Part shown: in pieces, positions 1 to 7,850 of the stretch
How positions within the stretch are numbered: position 1 is the first letter of the stretch
How the letters are laid out: each line of letters opens with the position of its first letter
Assembly (NCBI GenBank): GCA_934216505.1
Contig: CAKQBW010000010.1
Span: forward strand, 1 to 47,586
Length of the DNA: 47,586 nucleotides
Direction of reading: 5' to 3'
Source: an uncultured Alphaproteobacteria bacterium
GTDB lineage: Bacteria; Pseudomonadota; Alphaproteobacteria; CAAHEQ01; UBA3637
Made by a program: the position numbers and the translations under genes
The notes under the pieces: model-generated
Database searches by the model: none
What the model saw: only the letters and a program-made list of their open reading frames with translations
What the model was told of the DNA's origin: nothing

Positions 1-1
1 A

Positions 2-2929
2 GGGGATGACAACTTTGACTTGAGCCTTATTTTCCCTTACAAAGTGTCAGCGATAGAGGCTTATCAAGATTTTTGTCGTGAGAATAGCGAGTGCATGAGT
101 TGCCAAACATGTAATACCACCACAGGAACTTGTCAAAATGATTGTGAGACAGGAACCTGTATTGCGGGTGCATGTGTTGGACAGGCCTGTGAAGAAGGGG
201 AAACGCTGGTGGAGACAACGTGTCAGCCCTGTAAAACAGATTATAGTGCAACTTGTTCCAGTTGTAATTCAACAACCCCTTATTGGAATGGAACAGATTG
301 TGTCTGTCACGATAATTCTTGCGGAACAAATTTCTACTGCGATACAAATGGTGCGTGTCAGGAATGTGAGACTCCTTCAGAAAGTTGCGTCCTTAGTGAA
401 GATAAACTAGATAACACAACCCAATGTCTCATCACAAAGAAAATATCCTGTGCTGATCCCAATCCTGATTGTAATATAACCACAGGGGAATGTATGCACT
501 GCGATGCTCCTATCCAAAGATGCGATAGAGAAACAGCAACAGATCCGACCACTGGTTGTACAACTATTAAAAAGATAACCTGTGATTCTTCGGCGAATCC
601 TGCCTGTCGTTCAAGTGGAAATTGTGGGCCTTGCCCCAACAACGCTACCTGCAATAATGGAACAATTACTTGCAAGGATGGGTATTACAGAAACGGTGAT
701 GAATGTCAAAAATGTGATGATCCTAAAACGAGTTGTAAATTCGCGCAAAACACTACCGATGAAAACGGGTGTATTACTGAAAAAGAGACGACTTGTGGCG
801 GGGAAACCCCTGCGTGTTACGATGACGGGGTTTGTCGCAAGTGCCCTGACAACTCAGGACTGACGGAACAAGGTCCCGAAATTTCTGGCTCTCCCTGTAA
901 ATGCAAATCAGGATACGCTTATGATGAGGCAAAAGAAAAGTGTGTCAAAGATGCCTGTGGTGGGAATGCGTGTTGTTTGGAAATGCTTTCTTTGGGCTTT
1001 GATATAGATCCCGATTGCACTAATGACACCTGTAGGACAACCAAAGACAAGACAAAACAAAAATCCGGAACTTTTTTCATGGAAACCTTTAGCACTGGCG
1101 CCCGTCCTTTCTATTTAGGAGATATAACCTTGGATAAAGATGTCAATCTTGAAAAATGTTCTACCTTATTCGTGAAAGGGAATTTAGATGTACAGGCTAA
1201 TTTACAAATGAACAGTTTGCTCGTCACAGGAACTTTTACAATTCACCCCAACAAAAATGTCACTTTAGGAAGTGGGTCGTTTGGTTCTACCATCATAGAA
1301 TCGGGTGGTGTGTTAAAATTGACGAACACTTCGCTAACATCAAGGATGGGGCATGATTCGCCCAGTGGCTTATGGGAAGAAATTCTTGATGGTGGTCCAT
1401 TTATCAATAAGGGAACTGTTGAGTCTGTTCATCGCCTTCATTTTCCGAAAACATTTGAAAACTATGGAAAAATGACTATCTCTGACGACATTTGGCAGAA
1501 CAATTATATCGGAGGACACTCTGTGGACTCCAGTTTTCTAAATAATGGGACGATAGAGGCAGAAAATTTGGGCCAAACAGGATCTATTGCTGCAAATACA
1601 AGCGTCATAAATAATGGAACCTTGACATTAACGGGTGCTTTAGGCGTAAGTTTTTGCCGCGCAACTAATGCGGAATGTAGGGGGGGACTGACGAATTCAG
1701 GCACGATAACAGCCACCTACCTTCAAGGTCTTTTTCTTTCAAACACAGGAGGGACAATCACTATTTCGGGTGATGTTTTATTGGGAAATGAAAATACAAC
1801 ATCAGCCGATACAGCCATTGATATTTCAGGAGGCAGCGTCAATATCACGGGGAATTTAGTATTCTCTGCGCTTAATACTGGAATTAAGTTATCAGGACAG
1901 GGACAACTTACCGTTGATGGAAGCATAGACCGAGCTGTAAAGAGGGTAAATATCGTTACACGTCTAGAAGTAAGCGGACCGTTTTTTGATATCTCAGACA
2001 ATGCACAACTGGTTATAAATGGTTCAGAGTTATTTCTTGACCCTTTTGTATCAAATGGTCCCACAATTAAAGTATCAGGAAATGGAAAAATAAAAAGTAA
2101 GGCACCTATTGCAACCGCCGGTCAATACGCCATTTCTCAAACAGGGGGACAAATACTTGTGTGTGATACAGTATTCTTAAGTTCCGTCAAAGGAAATAAC
2201 ATTACAGGGGGAGTATTAGCATCAACTTCATCTATAATATCATCTTGCGAAAGTGGCGCAGAAGAATCCTGCAAAAGAATTGATTACCTAAGCAGACCCA
2301 GGGATACTGGAGACGCTGATTCTTACATCTATGATTCCCATGTTAAACCTTATGCGAGTATTCCATGGTGTCGTTCAAGTGGAACATGCAATGAAGGGTA
2401 TTATGAATCAGATGGAATTTGTGTCGCATGTGAAGCCACTTTTGAAAAAATTTGCTCTGGTTGCCCAGACAAAAGCAAACCTTATTGGAATGGAACAGAA
2501 TGCACTAAGGCTCAGCTAACCTGCTCTGACAACACTGATTGTAAAGCCGGCGAATATTGCGATTATGATGACTATTTAAGCTGCAAAGGTCCATTAACAA
2601 CGGGTACTTGTCTAACAGCCGATACGGATTCTGGAACCAACGATTATGGCTTTACTTTAAGTGCGAATAAGATGGATTGGTTTAGTGCGGAAAAGTTCTG
2701 TGAATCCTTGAATAAAACGATGGTAAGTTTAGAAGATACCGATTGCACAACAAGTACTTGTGATTGGAGTAAAACAGCGACGGGGAATCTGTCAAGTACC
2801 TATTGGTGGACAACGGACTTCCACCCATCTGATTCTTGCGCCGCGTTCCGTCCCAACACTTATGATCAAATCGTACTCTTTCCCTCGCGCGCTTTCTACG
2901 GCAATAATAGCTATGCCCTGTGTAAATAG
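2..2929 (+). CDS. Large Cys-rich, beta-helix surface protein with C-type-lectin-like C-terminus (5' end outside window)
   Basis: The reading frame is open to the left edge, so the N-terminus and any signal peptide are missing; the TTG at 20 is not a convincing start. About the first 320 residues are Cys-rich modules. Three share a pattern of a CxxPxxxC start, then a C followed by a KK/KE-type stretch and another C; EGF-like CPNNATC and CxxGYYRNGDEC units lie between them. Next comes a roughly 400-residue stretch rich in N, G, T and short beta-strand periodicity, typical of right-handed beta-helices. More Cys modules follow. The last ~100 residues resemble a C-type-lectin fold (MDWFSAEKFC start, WWTTD, ending in YALCK). 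The likely role is a secreted or surface adhesin or binding protein; the ligand is unknown. Disulfides imply oxidative folding outside the cytoplasm. The C-terminal domain is related to that of the gene at 35615. Confidence 0.75.
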   Translation, partial: GDDNFDLSLIFPYKVSAIEAYQDFCRENSECMSCQTCNTTTGTCQNDCETGTCIAGACVGQACEEGETLVETTCQPCKTDYSATCSSCNSTTPYWNGTDCVCHDNSCGTNFYCDTNGACQECETPSESCVLSEDKLDNTTQCLITKKISCADPNPDCNITTGECMHCDAPIQRCDRETATDPTTGCTTIKKITCDSSANPACRSSGNCGPCPNNATCNNGTITCKDGYYRNGDECQKCDDPKTSCKFAQNTTDENGCITEKETTCGGETPACYDDGVCRKCPDNSGLTEQGPEISGSPCKCKSGYAYDEAKEKCVKDACGGNACCLEMLSLGFDIDPDCTNDTCRTTKDKTKQKSGTFFMETFSTGARPFYLGDITLDKDVNLEKCSTLFVKGNLDVQANLQMNSLLVTGTFTIHPNKNVTLGSGSFGSTIIESGGVLKLTNTSLTSRMGHDSPSGLWEEILDGGPFINKGTVESVHRLHFPKTFENYGKMTISDDIWQNNYIGGHSVDSSFLNNGTIEAENLGQTGSIAANTSVINNGTLTLTGALGVSFCRATNAECRGGLTNSGTITATYLQGLFLSNTGGTITISGDVLLGNENTTSADTAIDISGGSVNITGNLVFSALNTGIKLSGQGQLTVDGSIDRAVKRVNIVTRLEVSGPFFDISDNAQLVINGSELFLDPFVSNGPTIKVSGNGKIKSKAPIATAGQYAISQTGGQILVCDTVFLSSVKGNNITGGVLASTSSIISSCESGAEESCKRIDYLSRPRDTGDADSYIYDSHVKPYASIPWCRSSGTCNEGYYESDGICVACEATFEKICSGCPDKSKPYWNGTECTKAQLTCSDNTDCKAGEYCDYDDYLSCKGPLTTGTCLTADTDSGTNDYGFTLSANKMDWFSAEKFCESLNKTMVSLEDTDCTTSTCDWSKTATGNLSSTYWWTTDFHPSDSCAAFRPNTYDQIVLFPSRAFYGNNSYALCK
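278..297 (+). repeat. 20-bp direct repeat, copy 1 (encodes PYWNGT)
   Basis: An identical 20-mer beginning CCTTATTGGAATGG occurs here and at 2480-2499 in the same gene and frame. It encodes PYWNGT within a Cys module. The two copies lie on opposite sides of the beta-helix region. Confidence 0.85.
2480..2499 (+). repeat. 20-bp direct repeat, copy 2 (encodes PYWNGT)
   Basis: Exact second copy of the 20-mer at 278-297, about 2.2 kb downstream. Together with the CRSSG-encoding stretches near 606 and 2369, it suggests that Cys modules were duplicated around the beta-helix. Confidence 0.85.
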
Positions 2930-3040
2930 AGTTTCATCTCGTTTGGGATAGATGAAGAGCCATTGCTGGACTTATGTTATTCAGGAAAAGGCAACGCCCC
3001 CTTTTATGCAAATAAAAATCAATTTTTTTAAATAAAAAGA

Positions 3041-3069
3041 TTGACATTTGGGAATTATTTGGCTATAAT
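3041..3069 (+). promoter_or_regulatory. Sigma-70-type promoter of the rimP-nusA-infB operon
   Basis: TTGACA at 3041-3046, a 17-nt spacer and TATAAT at 3064-3069: both hexamers match consensus exactly. Predicted transcription start is near 3076. It lies inside an open frame upstream of rimP, which argues that the frame's upstream TTG is not the rimP start. Confidence 0.9.
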
Positions 3070-3096
3070 GGCGGTAGCTTTCTTAAAAATTAAGGG

Positions 3097-3124
3097 GCGG
3101 GACTTGAAAAAGCCCCGCTTTTTT
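3097..3124 (+). terminator. Terminator-like hairpin in the rimP leader (candidate attenuator)
   Basis: GCGGGACTT (3097-3105) pairs with AAGCCCCGC (3110-3118) across a GAAA loop with one A-C mismatch, followed by six T. It sits about 20 nt after the predicted start site and before the rimP ribosome binding site. Read-through would be needed for the operon, so it may act as an attenuator. Attenuation upstream of rimP is known in other proteobacteria (Rfam rimP leader); homology to that element is not claimed. Confidence 0.7.
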
Positions 3125-3139
3125 AACAAAAGGAATAAA

Positions 3140-3622
3140 ATGGAATTGATTGAAAAAGTATTAAATACGATTACAGCTCCTCTTTTAGATATGGGCTATG
3201 AGGTGGTACGGGTCTGTGTGCAAGGCAACGAATTAAAAACTTTACAAATTATGGCCGAACGCAAAGATCGTCGTGATATGACTGTTGATGATTGTTCCAA
3301 AATCAGCCAAACCGTCAGCGCTTTATTGGATATCGCGGATCCTTTCCCTGGGAAATGGGTCTTGGAGGTTTCCTCGCCTGGGATTGACAGACCTTTGGTC
3401 AAATTGCAAGATTATGAACGTTTTAAAGGGCAAAATGCCAAAATAGAACTGACAAAAGAAATCAATGGCCGCCGCCGTTTTAAAGGGACTTTAATGGGGG
3501 TTCAAGGTCATAATGTCTTGATTGACTTTGAAGGCAGCGCCTTGTCCTTTGATTTTGACAACATAGACAAAGCCAAATTGACTTTGCCCGAAGAAATTTT
3601 TAACCACAAAAAAGGAGTATAA
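3140..3622 (+). CDS. rimP: Ribosome maturation factor RimP
   Basis: A 160-residue protein needed for 30S subunit maturation. The start is set at the ATG at 3140, with AAAGGA about 6 nt upstream. The longer frame from TTG at 3041 would translate the promoter and leader hairpin. Family features are the N-terminal LLDMGYEVV strand-helix region, the VDDC segment, and the VSSPGIDRPL signature near residue 80, followed by a C-terminal SH3-like domain. It is the first gene of an operon with nusA 3 nt downstream (GGAG of the nusA RBS overlaps the rimP end). Length and order are normal for the family. Confidence 0.95.
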   Translation: MELIEKVLNTITAPLLDMGYEVVRVCVQGNELKTLQIMAERKDRRDMTVDDCSKISQTVSALLDIADPFPGKWVLEVSSPGIDRPLVKLQDYERFKGQNAKIELTKEINGRRRFKGTLMGVQGHNVLIDFEGSALSFDFDNIDKAKLTLPEEIFNHKKGV

Positions 3623-3625
3623 TAA

Positions 3626-5143
3626 ATGCAAACTGCAACTTTACCAAGACCTGAATTGATTCAAATGGCCGATGTATTGGCCCACGAAAAAGGGATTAAC
3701 AAAGCGGCTGTTTTACATGCGATGGAAGAAGGAATTTCCAAAGCGGGACGGTCTAAGTATGGGCCCGAATATGATATTCGGACGCATATCAATCCCACAG
3801 ATGGGTCTATTGAAATGGCCCGCTATATGACTATCGTTGAAGAAGTAGAAGACGAATTTACGCAAATTTCTTTGGCCGAAGCCCGCAAATCCAACAAATT
3901 TGCGAAAGTGGGCGAAGAAATTGTGGATCCTTTGCCGCCGATGGATTTTGGACGCATTGCCGCTCAAACCGCCAAGCAAGTCATTATGCAAAAAGTGCGT
4001 GATGCTGAACGCAACCAACAATACGAAGAAATGAAAGACAAAAAAGGACAAATCGTTCATGGGATTGTCAAGCGGGTAGAAGCCGGCAATTTGATTGTAG
4101 AAATTGGGCATACTGAAGCCTTATTGCGCCGTGATGAATTGATTCCCCGTGAATTGTATCATGTCGGGGATCGCATTCGGGCTTTGGTGTTAGATGTTCG
4201 CCAAGAAATTAAAGGACCTCAAATTTTCTTGACCCGTTCTCACCCTGATTTCGTGGTAGCTTTATTTAAGGCAGAAGTCCCCGAAGTGTATGATGGCACC
4301 ATTGAAATAAAGGCTGTTTCCCGTGATGCGGGGTCACGCAGTAAAATTGCTGTGTATTCCGAAGATTCTACCATTGATGCACGGGGAGCCTGTATTGGCA
4401 TGCGGGGGATTCGGGTACAAGCCGTCAGTACTGAATTACAAGGCGAAAAAATTGATGTGGTAAATTGGTCGGCTGATCCTGCCACCTTTATCATCAACGC
4501 TTTGGCCCCTAATGAAGTTTTAAAGATTGTCATTGACGAAGAAGCCAAGAATGTGGAAGTCGTGATGAATGAAGATCAATTGTCTTTGGCGATTGGTCGG
4601 CGGGGACAAAACATTCGTTTGGTCAGTCAATTGACAGGGTGGCACATTGATATGATGACAGAAGCCCAAGAAGCTGAGCATCGTCAAAGTGAAACCAAAG
4701 AACGGGTGGAATTATTTATGTCGTCTTTGGATATTGATGACATGATGGCCCATTTATTGATTCAAGAAGGCTTTGCATCTGTGGAAGATATTGCCTATAT
4801 TGCTTTGGACGAATTGGCCGCCATTCAAGGATTTGACGAAAATTTGGCCAACGAATTGCAAAATCGGGCCAAGGCCTATTTGGTCGCCAAAGAAAACCAA
4901 ATCAATACGCACTTAAAGGAGTTGAAGTTAGCTAAAGACTTAACCTCTTTTGAAGGGTTGGACAAAGAATTACTCATCAAATTGGGCGACAAAGGCATCA
5001 AGTGTTTAGATGATTTAGCGGACTTATCCAGCGATGAGTTAAAGGAAATTGCTGGGGCCAACATGACAGATAAACAAGCAGATGAGCTGATTATGAAGGC
5101 TCGGGAGCATTGGTTTAGTGAAACGACACAATCACAAAAATAA
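3626..5143 (+). CDS. nusA: Transcription termination/antitermination factor NusA
   Basis: A 505-residue RNA polymerase-binding factor controlling pausing, termination and antitermination. Domain order is the N-terminal RNAP-binding domain (about 1-125), S1 domain (about 135-200, KGQIVHGIVKRVE), two KH domains (about 200-350, with AIGRRGQNIRL), and two C-terminal acidic helix-hairpin-helix repeats (about 365-500), an arrangement shared with E. coli and alphaproteobacterial NusA. The start ATG follows AAAGGAG. The gene ends inside the start of ylxR (26-bp overlap), indicating translational coupling. NusA is a candidate regulator of the leader hairpin upstream. Confidence 0.97.
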   Translation: MQTATLPRPELIQMADVLAHEKGINKAAVLHAMEEGISKAGRSKYGPEYDIRTHINPTDGSIEMARYMTIVEEVEDEFTQISLAEARKSNKFAKVGEEIVDPLPPMDFGRIAAQTAKQVIMQKVRDAERNQQYEEMKDKKGQIVHGIVKRVEAGNLIVEIGHTEALLRRDELIPRELYHVGDRIRALVLDVRQEIKGPQIFLTRSHPDFVVALFKAEVPEVYDGTIEIKAVSRDAGSRSKIAVYSEDSTIDARGACIGMRGIRVQAVSTELQGEKIDVVNWSADPATFIINALAPNEVLKIVIDEEAKNVEVVMNEDQLSLAIGRRGQNIRLVSQLTGWHIDMMTEAQEAEHRQSETKERVELFMSSLDIDDMMAHLLIQEGFASVEDIAYIALDELAAIQGFDENLANELQNRAKAYLVAKENQINTHLKELKLAKDLTSFEGLDKELLIKLGDKGIKCLDDLADLSSDELKEIAGANMTDKQADELIMKAREHWFSETTQSQK

Positions 5144-5459
5144 TCATCCCAAAACAGTGGTCGGGACACGGACTTGTTTTGTATGTAAGACAATTGCCCC
5201 ACGCCAAGAAATGTTGCGTTTCGTGGGCCGTGTGGGGCAAGTTGTTCAATTTGATGCCAAAGAGGTCTTGCCCGGTCGGGGAATGTGGTTGCATGCCAAT
5301 AAAAACTGCTTACAAAAGGCTATTACAAAAAAAATCTTTTACAAAGCCGCCAAAGGGACGGTTAAAATTCCCGATGATTTAATGGAAAAGGTCAAACAAG
5401 ATTTAGCCCTCTTTCCGAACAAATTAAACCTGTTTCATCAAGGAGAAGCCCATGAGTGA
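5118..5459 (+). CDS. ylxR: YlxR/DUF448 family RNA-binding protein
   Basis: A 113-residue protein with the YlxR signature: RTCFVCKT near residue 18, R-x-E-M-L-R-F-V, and PGRGMWLH. It is usually encoded between nusA and infB, as here. YlxR is proposed to bind nucleic acid or influence transcription and rRNA-related processes; its exact role is unsettled. The likely start is GTG at 5118, inside the 3' end of nusA, with GGAG about 11 nt upstream. The C-terminus overlaps the infB start by 8 bp. The fused L7Ae-like domain found in many alphaproteobacterial versions is absent, so this is the short form. Confidence 0.88.
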   Translation: MKRHNHKNNHPKTVVGTRTCFVCKTIAPRQEMLRFVGRVGQVVQFDAKEVLPGRGMWLHANKNCLQKAITKKIFYKAAKGTVKIPDDLMEKVKQDLALFPNKLNLFHQGEAHE

Positions 5460-7833
5460 AAAATTAACTTTATCAGGTAAAACCCTCTCTTTAGGGGGGA
5501 CTTTGCGTCCTAATTTTGGGGGCCGGTCTGGCGTTCAAGTGGAAGTCAGGAAACAACGCCGAGTGATTACCCCCGAACAAAAACCGTCCGTTTTAAGTGA
5601 AAACACGGCCCAAAAAATTAAATTATTGCAGGAAGCCCAAAAGGTTGCCGAACATGCCAAGCAATTGGAATTAGAACGCAAAGAAAAAGAACAACGCGCC
5701 AAAGAAATCGCTGAACGTAAAGCCATGGCGGAAGCCAAACGACAAGCCGAACAAGCCGAAAAACTATCCCGTGAGGCCGAAAATGCCACCAATCGTCAAG
5801 ACAAGAAAAAAAGTTCCGAAGATGATTTTTCCAAAAAACAAAAAGGTTTTGAAGCCTCTCAAGGACGCAACAATTCCTTTGAGCAAAGACGGGCCAGTAA
5901 GGTGAATTTGAATACCTATAAACAATATCAACCCTCCGATGACGATTCTGATGATGAAGACAACGGCACCCCGCATCGCCGCCGTTCGTTGGCGTCCATC
6001 AAGCGGGCCAAGGAAAAGCAATATCAAAAATTTTTGAATGCCCAAAAAGGGCCGGCCGAAAAAATCATTCACGATGTGATTATTCCTGAGACAATTACTG
6101 TTCAAGAGTTGGCTTCTCGTATGGCGGAAAAAGGAACTGATGTTATCAAAACTTTAATGAAGTTAGGTATGATGGTCACCATCAACCAAAGTATTGATGC
6201 AGACACCGCCGAATTGGTCGTTTCTGAAATGGGACATCGGGTCAAACAACGGGTGGCCGAATCCGATGTAGAAAATGTTTTGAAACAACAAGAAGTTTCG
6301 CCTGATAAGTTTTTACCTCGTCCGCCTGTGGTAACCGTCATGGGGCATGTGGATCATGGAAAGACTTCTTTGTTGGACGCTTTACGTTCTACCCATGTTG
6401 CCACAGGGGAAGCGGGGGGAATTACGCAACACATTGGGGCCTATCAAGTTGTTTTGTCCAACAACAAAAAAATTACTTTTATTGATACCCCTGGCCATGA
6501 AGCCTTTACGGCCATGCGAGCCAGAGGGGCGCAAATTACAGATATCGTCGTTTTGGTGGTCGCTGCGAATGACAGCGTCATGCCTCAAACAGTGGAAGCC
6601 ATTCATCATGCGCAAGCCGCTAAGGTACCGATGATTGTGGCGATTAACAAGATTGATGTGCCTGGGGCCAATCCCCAAAAGGTACGCTCTGATCTATTAC
6701 AACATGGTGTAGCTGTAGAATCCATGGGCGGTGATGTATTAGAAGTAGAAGTCTCCGCCAAGCAAAAACTGAACTTGGATAAATTGGTGGAAGCCATTTT
6801 ATTACAAGCCGAAATGTTGGATTTAAAGGCCCCTCAAATTGGGCCCACAGAAGGGGTTGTCATTGAAGCCCGTATGGACAAAGGACGGGGGTCTGTTGCC
6901 ACTGTCTTGATGAAAAAAGGGACTTTACATATCGGGGATATTTTTGTCACGGGAAAAGAATGGGGACGGGTACGGTCTTTAACAAATGCCAAAAATGAAA
7001 AACTGACTCAAGCCCTGCCCGCTCAACCTGCTGAAGTGATTGGATTGAATGGAACACCGTCTGCGGGCGATGATTTTGTGGTGGTGGCCGATGAAAATAC
7101 GGCCCGTGAAATTTCGTCCTATCGGGCCAGAAAAGCACGAGAATTGTTGAATGTCAAACGCATGAGTGGGACTGAAGGTTTATTGGCCCGCATCAAAGCA
7201 GGGGAAATGAAAGAAGTCCCAGTGCTGATTAAGGCTGATGTTCAAGGGTCTGTGGAAGCGTTAAATGGTATTTTAAGCAAAATTAAAAATGACGAAGTCA
7301 AAGTCAATATCATTTATGCCGCCGTCGGAGCCATCAATGAAACGGACATTACTTTGGCCCGTGCCAGCCATGCGATTGTCATTGGCTTTAATGTGCGGGC
7401 AAATCCTGGGGCACGGGATATGGCCAAGCGGGACGGAGTAGATATTCGTTATTATTCCATTATTTACAATGTCGCCCATGATATGGAAAAGGCCGTAGAA
7501 GGACTTTTGACCCCCGAAGAACACGAAAAGATTTTGGGACACGCCGAAATCCGTCAAGTGATTTCTATTTCCAAAGTGGGAAAAATTGCGGGCTGTATGG
7601 TGATAGATGGGCTGATTAAACGGGGCTCAAAGGTCCGCTTATTGCGTGATAATGTGGTTGTCTTTACAGGGGATTTAGATCAACTGAAACGAATGAAAGA
7701 CGATGTGAAAGAAGTCAAGGAAGGCTTTGAATGTGGGGTAAAATTGGCCAAATATGACGACATTAAGCAAGGCGATGTCATTGAATCTTTTGAAATGGAA
7801 AAAACAGCCGTTAAATTTGTGGCCAAAGAATAA
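5452..7833 (+). CDS. infB: Translation initiation factor IF-2
   Basis: A 793-residue GTPase that delivers fMet-tRNA to the 30S initiation complex. The N-terminus has a short basic IF2-associated motif, then a ~110-residue Ala/Glu/Lys/Gln-rich coiled region and an IF2_N domain near 205-270. The G domain carries GHVDHGKT (about 297-304), DTPGHEAF, NKID and a SAK motif. Domains II, III and C2 follow. The ATG at 5452 has AAGGAG upstream and overlaps ylxR. Length is slightly below the usual 830-900 for alphaproteobacteria because the variable N-terminal region is short. Confidence 0.98.
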   Translation: MSEKLTLSGKTLSLGGTLRPNFGGRSGVQVEVRKQRRVITPEQKPSVLSENTAQKIKLLQEAQKVAEHAKQLELERKEKEQRAKEIAERKAMAEAKRQAEQAEKLSREAENATNRQDKKKSSEDDFSKKQKGFEASQGRNNSFEQRRASKVNLNTYKQYQPSDDDSDDEDNGTPHRRRSLASIKRAKEKQYQKFLNAQKGPAEKIIHDVIIPETITVQELASRMAEKGTDVIKTLMKLGMMVTINQSIDADTAELVVSEMGHRVKQRVAESDVENVLKQQEVSPDKFLPRPPVVTVMGHVDHGKTSLLDALRSTHVATGEAGGITQHIGAYQVVLSNNKKITFIDTPGHEAFTAMRARGAQITDIVVLVVAANDSVMPQTVEAIHHAQAAKVPMIVAINKIDVPGANPQKVRSDLLQHGVAVESMGGDVLEVEVSAKQKLNLDKLVEAILLQAEMLDLKAPQIGPTEGVVIEARMDKGRGSVATVLMKKGTLHIGDIFVTGKEWGRVRSLTNAKNEKLTQALPAQPAEVIGLNGTPSAGDDFVVVADENTAREISSYRARKARELLNVKRMSGTEGLLARIKAGEMKEVPVLIKADVQGSVEALNGILSKIKNDEVKVNIIYAAVGAINETDITLARASHAIVIGFNVRANPGARDMAKRDGVDIRYYSIIYNVAHDMEKAVEGLLTPEEHEKILGHAEIRQVISISKVGKIAGCMVIDGLIKRGSKVRLLRDNVVVFTGDLDQLKRMKDDVKEVKEGFECGVKLAKYDDIKQGDVIESFEMEKTAVKFVAKE

Positions 7834-7850
7834 AAAAGAGAGGAAGTAAA

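Noticed and set aside
20..22. TTG as start of the first gene
   Set aside because: The frame is open to the window edge, no RBS or signal peptide is present, and the protein is clearly an internal fragment.
2620..2929. Diversity-generating retroelement variable region at the lectin-like 3' end
   Set aside because: No reverse transcriptase, accessory gene or template repeat is seen in the window; kept only as a check under the lectin-domain finding.
2933..2956. Inverted repeat TTCATCT/AGATGAA after the first gene as a terminator
   Set aside because: AT-rich stem with a long loop and no T-run; not convincing.
3041..3139. N-terminal extension of RimP from TTG
   Set aside because: It would translate the consensus promoter and the leader hairpin; the ATG at 3140 has a good RBS and matches family length.
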